Origin: Streptococcus cuniculi
GTDB lineage: Bacteria; Bacillota; Bacilli; Lactobacillales; Streptococcaceae
Length of the DNA: 64,000 bases
Reading direction: 5' to 3'
Assembly (NCBI RefSeq): GCF_004570575.1
Contig: NZ_SPPD01000001.1
Span: forward strand, 62,001 to 126,000
Shown in pieces: positions 27,839 through 37,601 of this stretch. Each line of letters starts with the position of its first letter. Position 1 is the stretch's first letter. Made by a program: the position numbers and the translations under genes. The notes under the pieces are model-generated. The model had not been told where the DNA came from. It ran no database searches and saw only the letters and a program-made list of their open reading frames with translations.

Positions 27839-28945
27839 GTGACATTACTCCAAAAACTGAAACAAGCCCATACCATGTACTATGTATCCTTGGTTTACCT
27901 CATTTTTCCCATATATGGGGTATTATCGGAAGGTATGCCCTGGCATATCCTTCCTCTGACGATTCTTTTTGCAATTGCTTATCTAGGATTGTTGGTGGTA
28001 GAAAAAGCTAGTATTCTTCATCTGTTCTGGCTTTATCTTTGTATTTATGTAGTCTATACAACGATAGTTGGGACGCCGTCCTTGGCTATGTTTACCTTCT
28101 ATTTATCGAATATCTTGACCTGGAATTTCCAGGAGGATAAAAAGACAAGTTTTCGCTACTTGACCTTTTATTTGGTGCTTCTCTCCTTACTCCTCATTAT
28201 TTTGTCAATCGCTGATATAGGAGTTAAGATTTTCCTCAGTGTTATGGTGCTGGCATGCCTTCTCATGACCTATGGAATGCAAAGAGGGATTCAGCAAGCC
28301 AAGTTGAAGGAGGAATTGTTTGAAAAGAATGCCTCCATTAACCTCCTTTTAGCAGAAAATGAACGCAATCGAATCGGGCAGGATTTGCATGATACCTTGG
28401 GGCATGTCTTTGCCATGATGAGCATCAAGAGTGAATTGGCACTGACGCTTATGGAGCATGCCTCTTATGAACAGGCTAAGCAAGAAGTTCAGGATTTGCG
28501 GGATATTACAAAAAATGCCATGCAAGAAGTGCGGCAGATTGTCCAAGCTCTGAAATTCCATAGTTTGGAAGAAGAATTGCAGATTTTAGGGAATATGCTA
28601 GAGTTAGCAGGGATTGACTTGGCAGTTGAAGGAAGAGAAGTAGAAATGGGCGAGGAGCAAGAGGCTGCTCTGACCATGGCCCTGCGGGAATTGTGTAATA
28701 ATCTCATCAAGCATAGTCAAGCAAGTAGTTGCCGTATCCAGTTGAGTGAGAAAGACGGCAGGGTTCGGGTTTTAGTAGAAGATAATGGGATTGGCTTTGG
28801 AGAGCTGACGGGTGAGGAGTTGTACTCGATTCGTGATCGCTTGATTCGCTACCAAGGCAGGGTGGAGATTGTGTCGAGGAAACAACCGACACAGATTCAG
28901 TTGGATATTCCCAAAGGAGAGAAGGATGAACATACTAGTAGCTGA
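27839..28945 (+). CDS. Sensor histidine kinase (HisKA_3 type)
   Basis: Membrane sensor kinase of 368 residues: about five or six membrane segments in the first 145 residues, a short coiled coil, the dimerisation/phosphoacceptor motif [19 protein letters not shown] with His184, and a HATPase domain with the N box [11 protein letters not shown] and G1 box VEDNGIGFG. No extracellular sensor domain is visible, so it may sense the membrane or the adjacent transporter. The start is GTG 27839 (AGGAAGTGAG upstream). It overlaps the regulator gene by 20 bases. Confidence 0.9.
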   Translation: MTLLQKLKQAHTMYYVSLVYLIFPIYGVLSEGMPWHILPLTILFAIAYLGLLVVEKASILHLFWLYLCIYVVYTTIVGTPSLAMFTFYLSNILTWNFQEDKKTSFRYLTFYLVLLSLLLIILSIADIGVKIFLSVMVLACLLMTYGMQRGIQQAKLKEELFEKNASINLLLAENERNRIGQDLHDTLGHVFAMMSIKSELALTLMEHASYEQAKQEVQDLRDITKNAMQEVRQIVQALKFHSLEEELQILGNMLELAGIDLAVEGREVEMGEEQEAALTMALRELCNNLIKHSQASSCRIQLSEKDGRVRVLVEDNGIGFGELTGEELYSIRDRLIRYQGRVEIVSRKQPTQIQLDIPKGEKDEHTSS

Positions 28946-29525
28946 AGATCAAAGCATGTTGCGCGATGCCCTCTGCCAGCTCTTGGAATTGCAGGAGGCT
29001 ATCGAGCGGGTTTTTCCAGCCAAGAATGGCTTAGAAGCGCAAGCTATCTTACAAAAGGAACAAGTGGATGTTGCTATCTTAGACATTGAAATGCCCAAGA
29101 TGACAGGACTAGATGTCCTTGAATGGGTAAAAGAGGCGTTTCCGAGCCAAAAAGTGATTATGGTGACTACCTTCAAACGACCAGGCTATTTTGAACGTGC
29201 CATTCGTGCAGATGTAGATGCCTATGTGCTGAAAGAACGTAGTATTTCTGAGCTGATGAGGACGATTGAGCGCGTGCTTCAGGGGCAAAAAGAGTATTCC
29301 CCAGAGCTAATGGAGAGCTTTTTCACCATGAAAAATCCCCTAACCAAGCAAGAGCAACTCCTTCTTCAAAAGGTTGCTCTAGGACTTTCAAACCAGGAAA
29401 TAGCTGACCAGATGTATCTCTCAAATGGAACCGTCCGCAATTACATGTCCACCATCCTCAGCAAACTAGGCGCCGAAAACCGCACCGAAGCCACCAACAT
29501 CGCCAAAGAAAATGGATGGTTGTAA
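28926..29525 (+). CDS. LuxR/NarL-family response regulator
   Basis: Two-domain regulator (199 residues). Receiver domain: acidic pocket EDQS (7-10), phosphoacceptor Asp53 in [14 protein letters not shown] in VMVTTFK, and K in AYVLKERS. The C-terminal helix-turn-helix is [37 protein letters not shown], the NarL/LuxR type. ATG 28926 is inside the kinase gene with AAGGAGAGAAGG before it. The stop codon lies inside a perfect 12-bp hairpin (29520-29546) that opens the 55-bp repeat array. Confidence 0.93.
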   Translation: MNILVAEDQSMLRDALCQLLELQEAIERVFPAKNGLEAQAILQKEQVDVAILDIEMPKMTGLDVLEWVKEAFPSQKVIMVTTFKRPGYFERAIRADVDAYVLKERSISELMRTIERVLQGQKEYSPELMESFFTMKNPLTKQEQLLLQKVALGLSNQEIADQMYLSNGTVRNYMSTILSKLGAENRTEATNIAKENGWL

Positions 29526-29974
29526 CACTCCAGTGGAGTGTTACAAGTTGGAGATAGAAGAATCGAAGATTCTCTCCTCTCACTCCAGTGGATTGTTAGA
29601 GGTTAGAAATGAAGGCACCGCAGGTTCTGTCCTTGTAGTTCAGTGAACTATTGCAAGTTGGAAATGGAGGAATCGAAGATTTCCTCCTCGCAGTTTGGTA
29701 GCTTATTGGAGGTTGGAGATGAGAGAAACATAGTTTCTTTCATTGCACTCCAGTGGATTGTTAGAGGTTAGAAATGAGGGCACCGCAGGTTCTGTCCTTG
29801 TAGTTCAGTGAACTATTGCAAGTTGGAAATGGAGGAATCGAAGATTCTCTCCTCGCAGTTTGGTAGCTTATTGGAGGTTGGAAATAAAGGAAGCGTAGCT
29901 TCTATCATTGCAGTCCAGAGGGAGCGTTACAAGTTGGAGATAAAAGAACCGCAGGTCCTGTCCCTGCCTTCCAG
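29526..29974 (+). repeat. 55-bp tandem repeat array, eight units
   Basis: Eight contiguous units start at 29526, 29581, 29636, 29691, 29746, 29801, 29856 and 29911, then a partial ninth. Units 2-3-4 recur as 5-6-7 with few changes (165-bp higher order period). Each unit has a CCAGTGG-like dyad and a second hairpin whose stem changes in a compensated way: GAATC-GAA-GATTC, GAAAC-ATA-GTTTC, GAAGC-GTA-GCTTC. 55 is not a multiple of three and stop codons interrupt all frames, so it is noncoding. With no earlier terminator it should be transcribed as the 3' UTR of the regulator operon. Confidence 0.9.
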
Positions 29975-30030
29975 ATGTAGTTTGATGTTTTTTTAGCCAA
30001 TGCTCCGATTGAAGTTTTTCCATGATTCGA

Positions 30031-30057
30031 AACACTTAGTGAACTAGGTGTTTTTTG
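30031..30057 (+). terminator. Terminator closing the ABC-TCS operon
   Basis: AACACTTAGT-GA-ACTAGGTGTT with a T run at 30051-30056. It is the first clear terminator after the response regulator, about 500 bases downstream, behind the 55-bp array. The remaining gap to xseA (30058-30274) holds no gene I accept. Confidence 0.8.
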
Positions 30058-30274
30058 TTGAGCAAAAAAAGTGAAAAGGTCTTAGCTATGATTCTCTTTC
30101 TTCTTGCTTGAAATGCTTCTTGGTTGGCGAGTGACAAAGGAGCGAGATATTGCTTTCCTAGTCTTTTTGCGTTCTTTTTGGTATAATAAGGGACGTAAAA
30201 GACAAGATACTTGTATTGCATTGTGCTGAGGATTGTGTCAGAAAAGACCATGTTTGAATGGATGAGGGAGTGGT

Positions 30275-31615
30275 ATGCCAGATTATTTGTCAGTGTCGTC
30301 ATTGACGAAGTACTTGAAGTTGAAGTTTGACCGGGATCCGTACTTGGAGAGGGTTTATTTGACGGGGCAGGTGTCCAATTTTCGCAAGCGCCCGAGTCAT
30401 CAGTATTTTTCTCTAAAGGACGAAAAGGCGGTGATTCAGGCGACGGTTTGGGCAGGAGTCTATCGGTCTCTCGGCTTTGAGTTAGAAGAGGGGATGAAGG
30501 TCAATGTTATTGGACGTATCCAACTTTATGAACCAAGCGGGAGTTACTCCATTATCATTGAAAAGGCTGAGCCAGACGGCATTGGAGCGCTTGCGATTCA
30601 GTTTGAACAGTTGAAAAAGAAATTGGGGGATGAGGGTCTCTTTCAGGAGAAATTCAAACAGCCCCTGCCTCAATTTCCCCAAAAGATTGGTGTGGTGACG
30701 AGTCAGAGTGGGGCGGTCATTCGTGATATTATCACAACGGTTAGCAGGCGTTTTCCGGATCGAGAGGTGGTGCTCTATCCGACCAAGGTGCAGGGGGACG
30801 GAGCAGCAATGGAAATTGCGCAAAATATCCGAAGAGCTAATGAGCGGGAAGATCTTGACGTGCTGATTATCGGGCGTGGGGGAGGCTCCATTGAGGATTT
30901 GTGGGCTTTCAACGAAGAAGAAGTGGTGCGGGCGATTTTTGAATCACGGATTCCGATTATTTCCAGTGTTGGGCATGAAACAGATACAACACTAGCGGAC
31001 TTTGTGGCCGATCGACGGGCCGCAACACCAACAGCTGCGGCAGAACTTGCCACACCTGTGACCAAATTGGATGTCCTGTCTCATCTAAAACAGCAAGAAA
31101 ATCGAATGAGCAAGGCTGTAGGGAACCGTCTGGTCTATCATCGTGAACGCCTAGAGAAATTGGTTCATTCTGTGATTTTTAGGCAACCCGAGCGTCTGTA
31201 CGATGCCTATTTACAAAAATTAGACCACCTGCAATTGCGCATGAAGCAATCCATTTCCGAATATAGAAATGAAAGTAAAAGGCGTGCTCAGGTATTGGAG
31301 CAGCGCTTGCTTGCTTGTTCGCCACTTCAAAAAATTGCCCTGTATCAGGAAAAGCTAGGGCAACAGCAACGTTTGTTGCAGCAACAGATGTCTATGATTT
31401 ATAAGCAGAAGGAGGCGGAAGTCAAGCGCTTGGCGGATAGTCTCCTCATGCTAGATACCAGCCGAATTGTGGCAAGGGGATATGCGATTGTAGCGCAAAA
31501 TGGACATGTGGTGGATAGTGTTCATAAGGTTCAAAGAGAGGAAAATGCGACCATTCAGCTACGAGATGGTCAGGTAGAAGTAGAGGTAAAAGATGTCAAA
31601 ACAAAAGAAATTTGA
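30275..31615 (+). CDS. xseA: Exodeoxyribonuclease VII large subunit
   Basis: Catalytic subunit (446 residues) of the single-strand-specific exonuclease VII. N-terminal OB fold ([46 protein letters not shown]), central nuclease domain with [27 protein letters not shown] and [30 protein letters not shown], then a long coiled coil and the C-terminal [17 protein letters not shown]. The last 23 bases overlap xseB, which encodes the partner subunit, a normal arrangement. Confidence 0.95.
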   Translation: MPDYLSVSSLTKYLKLKFDRDPYLERVYLTGQVSNFRKRPSHQYFSLKDEKAVIQATVWAGVYRSLGFELEEGMKVNVIGRIQLYEPSGSYSIIIEKAEPDGIGALAIQFEQLKKKLGDEGLFQEKFKQPLPQFPQKIGVVTSQSGAVIRDIITTVSRRFPDREVVLYPTKVQGDGAAMEIAQNIRRANEREDLDVLIIGRGGGSIEDLWAFNEEEVVRAIFESRIPIISSVGHETDTTLADFVADRRAATPTAAAELATPVTKLDVLSHLKQQENRMSKAVGNRLVYHRERLEKLVHSVIFRQPERLYDAYLQKLDHLQLRMKQSISEYRNESKRRAQVLEQRLLACSPLQKIALYQEKLGQQQRLLQQQMSMIYKQKEAEVKRLADSLLMLDTSRIVARGYAIVAQNGHVVDSVHKVQREENATIQLRDGQVEVEVKDVKTKEI

Positions 31616-31805
31616 GGAAAATTTAGCAGATTTGGAACAGATTGTGCAACGCCTGGAGAGTGGTGATGTGGCTCTTGAAGATGCGATTGCCGAGTTTCAA
31701 AAAGGCATGAAACTTTCAAAAGAACTCCAAGATACCCTAAATCAAGCAGAAAAGACCTTGGTCAAGGTCATGCAAGCAGACGGAACAGAAACGGATATGG
31801 AATGA
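31593..31805 (+). CDS. xseB: Exodeoxyribonuclease VII small subunit
   Basis: Small helical subunit (70 residues) that binds the coiled coil of XseA. The family pattern [52 protein letters not shown] is complete. It overlaps xseA by 23 bases and ispA by 4, so the order xseA-xseB-ispA is translationally tight. Confidence 0.94.
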   Translation: MSKQKKFEENLADLEQIVQRLESGDVALEDAIAEFQKGMKLSKELQDTLNQAEKTLVKVMQADGTETDME

Positions 31806-32677
31806 AGCAAGTGGAACGATTGAATTGGATTGAGAAAGTCATTTTAGAGTTTTACGGTGAAAAGCCTGTCGCACCTCGTTTGGTCAAGACCATTCTCTAC
31901 TCCGTTCAAGCGGGTGGCAAGCGCCTGCGTCCGCTCCTTTTGTTGGAGCTGTTGGAGGGATTTGGTATAACTCTGACAGAAGCCCACGTTCAAGTGGCGG
32001 CAGCCGTTGAGATGATTCATACAGGAAGTCTGATTCACGATGATCTGCCTGCCATGGATAACGACGATTATCGTCGTGGTCGCTTGACCAGTCACAAGAA
32101 ATTTGGCGAGGACATGGCCATTTTGGCGGGGGATAGCCTCTTTCTGGATTCCTATGCCTTGGTGGCAATGGCAGAGCTTCCTAGCCAGATTCGGGTGGAA
32201 TTGATAGCCGCCTTGTCTAAAGCTGCTGGAACCTTTGGCATGGTTGGCGGACAGGTGCTGGATATGGAAGGGGAACAAGGCAGTTTAAGCCTTTCGGAAT
32301 TGAAAACGATTCATGCCCATAAAACAGGAAAGCTCCTCGCCTATCCCTTTGTGGCAACAGGACTGATGGTTGAAGCCGACAATACTGTTCAGGCAATCTT
32401 GCAAGAAACGGGTGAATGGCTCGGTCTTGCTTTTCAAGTGCGAGATGATATTTTAGATGTGACAGCTAGTTTTGAGGAACTCGGAAAAACACCGAACAAA
32501 GACCTTGTAGCAGACAAGTCCACCTATCCTGCTCTGCTTGGCTTAGAAGAGTCCAAATCCTATCTAGCAATGAGCCTAGACAAGGTAGAGGAGGGACTTG
32601 TGGCCTTGGAAGAACAATCCTCCTTTCAGGCAGACAAGATTCGAGAAATAGTAGAAAGTTTACGATTATATGGCTAA
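31802..32677 (+). CDS. ispA: Polyprenyl (farnesyl/geranyl) diphosphate synthase
   Basis: Trans-prenyltransferase (291 residues) that condenses isopentenyl and allylic diphosphates, supplying farnesyl diphosphate for undecaprenyl lipid and other isoprenoids. First Asp-rich motif [11 protein letters not shown] and second RDDILD are present, with GGKRLRP for substrate binding. Isopentenyl diphosphate here comes from the mevalonate route, whose first three enzymes are encoded at 40645-44320. The product length is not certain from sequence. Confidence 0.92.
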   Translation: MKQVERLNWIEKVILEFYGEKPVAPRLVKTILYSVQAGGKRLRPLLLLELLEGFGITLTEAHVQVAAAVEMIHTGSLIHDDLPAMDNDDYRRGRLTSHKKFGEDMAILAGDSLFLDSYALVAMAELPSQIRVELIAALSKAAGTFGMVGGQVLDMEGEQGSLSLSELKTIHAHKTGKLLAYPFVATGLMVEADNTVQAILQETGEWLGLAFQVRDDILDVTASFEELGKTPNKDLVADKSTYPALLGLEESKSYLAMSLDKVEEGLVALEEQSSFQADKIREIVESLRLYG

Positions 32678-33485
32678 AGAAAGAGTAGATGTGCTGGCCT
32701 ACAAGCAAGGCCTCTTTGATACACGAGAGCAGGCTAAGCGCGGCGTTATGGCAGGCCTAGTGGTCTCTGTTGTGAATGGCGAGCGCTATGATAAGCCGGG
32801 GGAGAAGATTGAGGAGGACACCGAGTTAAAATTAAAAGGCGAAAAGTTGAAATATGTCAGCCGTGGTGGTTTAAAACTGGAGAAGGCTCTTCAGGTATTT
32901 GGCCTATCTGTTAAAGGGAAAACAACCCTCGATATAGGGGCTTCAACAGGTGGATTTACCGATGTCATGTTGCAAAATGGGGCAGATTTGGTCTACGCTG
33001 TTGACGTTGGCACCAATCAATTAGCTTGGAAAATTCGTCAAGATGGGCGTGTGGTCAGCATGGAGCAATTCAATTTCCGTTATGCGACCCCAAGTGATTT
33101 TGCACGAACGCCACAGTTTGCCAGCATTGATGTCAGCTTTATCTCGCTGAGTTTGATTTTGCCAGCCCTTTCAGCTATTTTGGCAGATGAGGGAGAAGTC
33201 GTTGCCCTTATCAAGCCGCAATTTGAGGCAGGACGTGAGCAGATTGGTAAGAACGGAATCGTCAAGGACAAGGCTGTTCATCGGATGGTCTTGGAAAAGG
33301 TGACTGCTTTTGCGGTGGAAGCAGGATTTACGGTCAAGGCGCTTGATTTTTCCCCCATTCAAGGTGGGCATGGTAATGTGGAATTTTTAAGTTATTTGAA
33401 AAAGGAAAGTTCAGCTGAAAATCAAGTTGCAGCTGCTATTAAAACCATTGTAGAACAAGCGCATAAGGAATTTAAGGATGAGTAA
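32670..33485 (+). CDS. TlyA family rRNA methyltransferase (S4 plus FtsJ-like)
   Basis: S-adenosylmethionine-dependent rRNA 2'-O-methyltransferase/hemolysin-like protein of 271 residues. N-terminal S4 RNA-binding domain (ERVDVLAYKQGLFDTREQAKRGVMAG), then a Rossmann methyltransferase: TTLDIGASTGGFTDVMLQNGA (SAM motif), YAVDVGTNQLAWKIRQD, ASIDVSFISLSLILPAL, VALIKPQFEAGREQIGKNGIV. In mycobacteria the homologue methylates 16S and 23S rRNA. It overlaps ispA and argR by 8 bases each. Confidence 0.92.
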   Translation: MAKERVDVLAYKQGLFDTREQAKRGVMAGLVVSVVNGERYDKPGEKIEEDTELKLKGEKLKYVSRGGLKLEKALQVFGLSVKGKTTLDIGASTGGFTDVMLQNGADLVYAVDVGTNQLAWKIRQDGRVVSMEQFNFRYATPSDFARTPQFASIDVSFISLSLILPALSAILADEGEVVALIKPQFEAGREQIGKNGIVKDKAVHRMVLEKVTAFAVEAGFTVKALDFSPIQGGHGNVEFLSYLKKESSAENQVAAAIKTIVEQAHKEFKDE

Positions 33486-33909
33486 AAAAGAACGCTTAGC
33501 GAAAATTAGAAAATTTGTAACGGATTTTGAGATTGGTAGGCAGGAAGAAATTGTCGAGCACCTTCGGAAATCTGGATTGACGGCAACTCAGGCAACGGTT
33601 TCCCGTGACATCAAGGAATTGGGGATTGTGAAAACGCCGTTGAAAGACAATAGCTATATTTATGAGCTGCCAAAAACCAAGAGTGCAAGTCTAAAGTTGG
33701 TTGAAAAAAATGTCTTGTCATCTGACATTTTGGACAATATGCTAAATTTAAAGTTGGTGCCAGGAAGCACAGCTTTTGTAAAAAATCAGATTGTTGAGGC
33801 TTTTTCAGAGGTTATTTTTAGCATTGTTTCAGATGATGATACGATTTTGATGATTGTACGGGATAAGGCTAAGGCACCAGAGGTCTTAGAAACGATAAAA
33901 AATTGGTAG
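33478..33909 (+). CDS. argR: Arginine repressor ArgR/AhrC
   Basis: Hexameric, arginine-responsive transcription regulator (143 residues). The N-terminal winged helix contains QEEIVEHLRKSGLTATQATVSRDIKELGIVK, and the C-terminal arginine-binding domain ends with ISVSDDDTILMIVRDKAKAPE-type sequence (SIVSDDDTILMIV). Streptococci often have several ArgR paralogues; the location between tlyA and recN is the ahrC position conserved across Firmicutes. Confidence 0.93.
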   Translation: MSKKERLAKIRKFVTDFEIGRQEEIVEHLRKSGLTATQATVSRDIKELGIVKTPLKDNSYIYELPKTKSASLKLVEKNVLSSDILDNMLNLKLVPGSTAFVKNQIVEAFSEVIFSIVSDDDTILMIVRDKAKAPEVLETIKNW

Positions 33910-33915
33910 GTTGTC

Positions 33916-35577
33916 ATGTTACTTGAAATTTCCATTAAAAATTTTGCCATTATTGAGGAAATTTCCCTTCATTTTGAGCAGGGAATGACCGTTCTTACAG
34001 GAGAGACTGGGGCTGGGAAATCCATTATTATTGATGCCATGAATATGATGTTGGGTAGCAGGGCGACCACAGACGTCATTCGACATGGGATGCAAAAGGC
34101 TGAGATTGAGGGCTTGTTTTCGATTGAGCAAAATCTGCACCTGCGTGAACTCTTGGAATCGCAAGGTCTAGAAGTGTCGGACGAGTTGATTATTCGCCGT
34201 GAGATTTTGCAAAATGGTCGCAGTATTAGTCGTATCAATGGTCAGCTGGTGAATTTGTCAGTGTTAAAAGCTGTCGGTCAGCATTTAGTCGATATTCATG
34301 GACAACATGATCAGGAAGAGCTGATGAGACCGCAACACCATATCGCCATGTTGGACGAATTTGGTGATGATACCTTTTTCCAGCTAAAAGCAGACTACAA
34401 GGCAGCCTTTGATGCCTATAAAACCCTGCGCAAGCAAGTCTTGACCATTCAGAAAAATCAGGAGGAAAATAAGGCGCGTATCGAGATGCTTGAGTACCAA
34501 ATGGCTGAGATTGAAGCGGCAGATTTGAAAGCCGGTGAGGACAAGGAGCTGCATCAAGAGCGGGAGCGCCTGCTCAATCACAAGCAGATTGCTGATACCT
34601 TGGCCAATGCCTATGCTATGCTGGACAATGAAGACTTTTCTAGTCTAGGAAATGTCCGCTCTGCCATGCATGATTTGGAATCGATTGAAGAATTTGATCC
34701 CAGCTACAAGGAATTGGCTTCTAGCCTTTCTGATACCTACTATGTTTTAGAAGATGTGACCAAGCGTCTTGAGGGAATTATTGACGGGCTTGATTTTGAC
34801 GGCAATCGTCTGTTAGTGGTAGAAAGTCGACTGGACTTGATTTATAGTATCACCCGCAAATATGGTGGCGCGGTCGATGATGTCTTGGATTATCTTGACC
34901 AAATCACCAAGGAATATCACCTCTTGACAGGAACAGATATTTCGTCTGACAATCTTGAAGTAGAACTCAAAAATCGCGAAAAAGACTTGGTGCGCTTGGC
35001 AGGTGAATTATCAAATGCTCGGCATCAGTTGGCAGACGGTTTGGAGCAAGAAATTAAGCAAGAATTAAAAGACCTGTACATGGAAAAGGCGGATTTTCAG
35101 GTCCGCTTTAGCAGGGCCAAGTTTGGTCGTGAAGGCAATGAACAGGTAGAATTTTATATTTCAACCAATCCTGGAGAAGATTTCAAGCCTCTTGTCAAGG
35201 TAGCAAGTGGGGGAGAATTATCCCGCCTGATGCTTGCGATTAAGTCTGCCTTTTCTCGTAAGGAAGGCAAGACCAGTATCGTCTTTGACGAGGTGGATAC
35301 TGGAGTCTCTGGTCGTGTGGCGCAAGCCATAGCTCAAAAGATTTACAAGATTGGCTCTAACGGTCAGGTCTTAGCGATTTCTCATCTACCACAGGTGATT
35401 GCAGCTGCAGATTACCAGTTCTTCATTGAGAAAGTGAGCGATGATTACTCTACTGTTTCTCGTGTTCGTCTGTTGACAACTGAGGAGCGGATTGAGGAAG
35501 TCGCGAAGATGTTGGCTGGTGAGAATGTAACGCAAGCTGCTCTGACTCAAGCAAGGGAATTGCTCAAGAAAGGATAA
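33916..35577 (+). CDS. recN: DNA repair protein RecN
   Basis: SMC-like ATPase (553 residues) that acts early in double-strand break repair and recombination. Walker A GETGAGKS is at 29-36, the coiled-coil arms occupy roughly residues 150-390, and the C-terminal half has the ABC signature ASGGELSRLMLAIK and Walker B SIVFDEVDTGVSG. Length is normal. It starts 6 bases after argR; the order xse-isp-tlyA-argR-recN is a conserved Firmicute block. Confidence 0.96.
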   Translation: MLLEISIKNFAIIEEISLHFEQGMTVLTGETGAGKSIIIDAMNMMLGSRATTDVIRHGMQKAEIEGLFSIEQNLHLRELLESQGLEVSDELIIRREILQNGRSISRINGQLVNLSVLKAVGQHLVDIHGQHDQEELMRPQHHIAMLDEFGDDTFFQLKADYKAAFDAYKTLRKQVLTIQKNQEENKARIEMLEYQMAEIEAADLKAGEDKELHQERERLLNHKQIADTLANAYAMLDNEDFSSLGNVRSAMHDLESIEEFDPSYKELASSLSDTYYVLEDVTKRLEGIIDGLDFDGNRLLVVESRLDLIYSITRKYGGAVDDVLDYLDQITKEYHLLTGTDISSDNLEVELKNREKDLVRLAGELSNARHQLADGLEQEIKQELKDLYMEKADFQVRFSRAKFGREGNEQVEFYISTNPGEDFKPLVKVASGGELSRLMLAIKSAFSRKEGKTSIVFDEVDTGVSGRVAQAIAQKIYKIGSNGQVLAISHLPQVIAAADYQFFIEKVSDDYSTVSRVRLLTTEERIEEVAKMLAGENVTQAALTQARELLKKG

Positions 35578-35584
35578 GAAATAG

Positions 35585-36316
35585 ATGTCGCGTTATTTTG
35601 TCATCGGAGATGTCCATGGAAAAGCTGGAATGCTAGACAGCCTCCTCAAGCATTGGAAGGAAGAGGAGCAGCTCATCTTTTTAGGAGATTTGATTGACCG
35701 TGGAGAAAATGGACGAGCTGTTTTGGAGCGGGTCAAGGACTTGGTCGAGCAAAAAAAAGCTATTTGCTTATCTGGTAATCACGAATACATGTTTCTTGTC
35801 TGGCTAGACAATCCAGAAAATCGATATGACCATTACAGACGAAATGGTGGCGATACAACGATTAACTCGATTTTGGGGCGTCCCTTGGATGCTCCTGTAG
35901 ACGGGATTTGTGATGCCAAGCGTGTGATAGAAGAAGCAGGCGACTTGGTTGCCTTTATCCGTCAAATGCCCTTTCATGTGGAGACCGAGCACCTGATTTT
36001 TGTCCATGCGGGTCTTGATTTGACTTTGGACAAGTGGCAGGATACGACCGATTATCAAAAGGTCTGGTTGCGGGCACCTTTTCACGAGGCAGAAAATAAG
36101 ACTGGCAAAGGCATTGTCTTTGGGCACACGCCAACGACTTATCTGACAGGCGAGTCTATGGAAAGCTCGAAACTATGGCAGACAGCTGACGGTAAAATCG
36201 GAATGGATGGCGGGGCTGTTTATGGTGGTGTTCTGCACGGCATTCTCTTTGAAAATGGGGAGATTGTAGCCCATTACGCTATTTGCAATGACGGCTTTGT
36301 TGCCAGTGATGATTAA
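35585..36316 (+). CDS. Metallophosphoesterase (PrpE/ApaH-like)
   Basis: Calcineurin-like phosphoesterase of 243 residues. Metal-binding motifs in order: GDVHGK (8-13), LGDLIDRG (about 37-44), SGNHEY (about 64-69), VHAGLD and GHTPT. It resembles bacterial serine/threonine phosphatases and ApaH-type diadenosine-tetraphosphate hydrolases; the substrate cannot be assigned. It begins 7 bases after recN and ends the operon. No clear terminator follows. Confidence 0.85.
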   Translation: MSRYFVIGDVHGKAGMLDSLLKHWKEEEQLIFLGDLIDRGENGRAVLERVKDLVEQKKAICLSGNHEYMFLVWLDNPENRYDHYRRNGGDTTINSILGRPLDAPVDGICDAKRVIEEAGDLVAFIRQMPFHVETEHLIFVHAGLDLTLDKWQDTTDYQKVWLRAPFHEAENKTGKGIVFGHTPTTYLTGESMESSKLWQTADGKIGMDGGAVYGGVLHGILFENGEIVAHYAICNDGFVASDD

Positions 36317-36339
36317 AAATGTTCCACTAGGGAGTATGG

Positions 36340-36697
36340 TTTGTACCGAATCAATTCCCTTGTTTGTCCGCCTAACTGTATCAGTTGATTTCAAGTAGTC
36401 AAAAAGAAAAATCGCCACGAAATAATAAGCCTTTCAGATCTCTCTATACCTACAAATGAATAATCTGAGGCATTTTCGCCACCTACTTTTAAGAATTTTA
36501 ATCAAAGAAGGGAGAGAATACTAACATTCAAAAGAGCTTAAAATCGCATCAAAGTCCCTAATTTTTAGCTTTTTAGTATGATTTTGGATGATTTTTACTT
36601 AGTTTTATCTAAAATAATCCATAATATTTCTACTAACATTGTATTTGAGTGAGGTATTTTATACAAAAAATGGGAACAACGGAATTGATTCGTACCT
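36340..36697. repeat. Possible MITE-like element with 21-bp imperfect inverted ends
   Basis: GTACCGAATCAATTCCCTTG at 36343 and the inverse complement of GAACAACGGAATTGATTCGT at 36674 match at about 20 of 22 positions with a one-base gap. The interior, AT-rich and without ORF, contains the hairpin GCCTTTCAGAT/ATCTGAGGC. The pair could be the ends of a miniature element or decayed insertion sequence. No target duplication is evident. The gap 36317-36767 holds nothing else I recognise. Confidence 0.4.
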
Positions 36698-36767
36698 GCT
36701 GTCATTAGCCCAAAAGAGAAAAATTTGATATAATAAGAGGAATAGATACGAAAGAATAGGAAGAGAT

Positions 36768-37601
36768 ATGAGTACGATAAAAATTGTGACCGATTCAAGT
36801 ACAACGATTGAACCCTCACTCGTTGAAGAGCTAGGCATTACAGTAGTTCCCCTATCCGTTATGGTGGATGGCGTCGTCTATTCTGATAGTGACCTTGCAG
36901 AAGGACAGTTCTTGCAATTGATGCGGGATAGTAAAAACCTACCCAAAACAAGCCAACCTCCGGTAGGATTATTTGCCGAAACCTTTACCAATCTAGCCGC
37001 AGATGGTAGTCAGATTATCACCATTCTGTTATCGCACGCCTTGTCAGGGACAGTTGAAGCAGCTCGTCAAGGGGCGACTCTATCAGGAGTGGATGTGACC
37101 GTTATTGACTCTGGTTTTACCGATCAAGCAGCGAAATTCCAAGTGGTTACTGCGGCTCGCCTTGCTCAAGCTGGCGCAAGTAAGGAAGAGATTTTGGCCA
37201 CGGTTGAAGAAGTGCATCAAAAAACAGAGCTCTACATTGGGATTTCAACCCTGGAAAATTTGGTCAAGGGTGGTCGGATTGGTCGTGTGACAGGCTTGTT
37301 GAGTTCTCTTCTCAATATTCGTGTGATTATGGAAATGACAGACCACCAACTGCATCCGATAACGAAAGGGCGCGGAACTAAGACCTTTAAAAAATGGTTG
37401 GATGAATTTGCTACAGGTTTGGTAGATAAAAAGGTGGCAGAAATTGGTATTTCCTATGCAGGGGCACCTGATTTTGCTCAGGAAATGAAGGCCGTCTTAC
37501 AGCCCTTTGTGGCAGAAGACATCTCTGTCTTGGAAACAGGCTCCATTATTCAAACGCATACAGGAGAAGATGCCTGGGCCGTTCTAGTACGCTATGAATA
37601 G
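36768..37601 (+). CDS. DegV family fatty-acid-binding protein
   Basis: EDD-fold protein (277 residues) that binds a fatty acid or fatty acyl phosphate, FakB-like; partners with a fatty acid kinase (FakA), which is not in the window. Starts [40 protein letters not shown], then [53 protein letters not shown], all typical. It overlaps the SGNH hydrolase gene by 8 bases. A TATAAT lies about 40 bases upstream. Confidence 0.92.
   Translation: MSTIKIVTDSSTTIEPSLVEELGITVVPLSVMVDGVVYSDSDLAEGQFLQLMRDSKNLPKTSQPPVGLFAETFTNLAADGSQIITILLSHALSGTVEAARQGATLSGVDVTVIDSGFTDQAAKFQVVTAARLAQAGASKEEILATVEEVHQKTELYIGISTLENLVKGGRIGRVTGLLSSLLNIRVIMEMTDHQLHPITKGRGTKTFKKWLDEFATGLVDKKVAEIGISYAGAPDFAQEMKAVLQPFVAEDISVLETGSIIQTHTGEDAWAVLVRYE

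Noticed and set aside
29808-29996. Short frame through the 55-bp array
   Set aside because: Repeat-derived frame: 55 bp is not a multiple of three, other frames are full of stops and no ribosome site exists.
30036-30302. Minus-strand frame of 88 codons upstream of xseA
   Set aside because: It covers the terminator at 30031 and the start of xseA; composition is low complexity and no ribosome site is clear.
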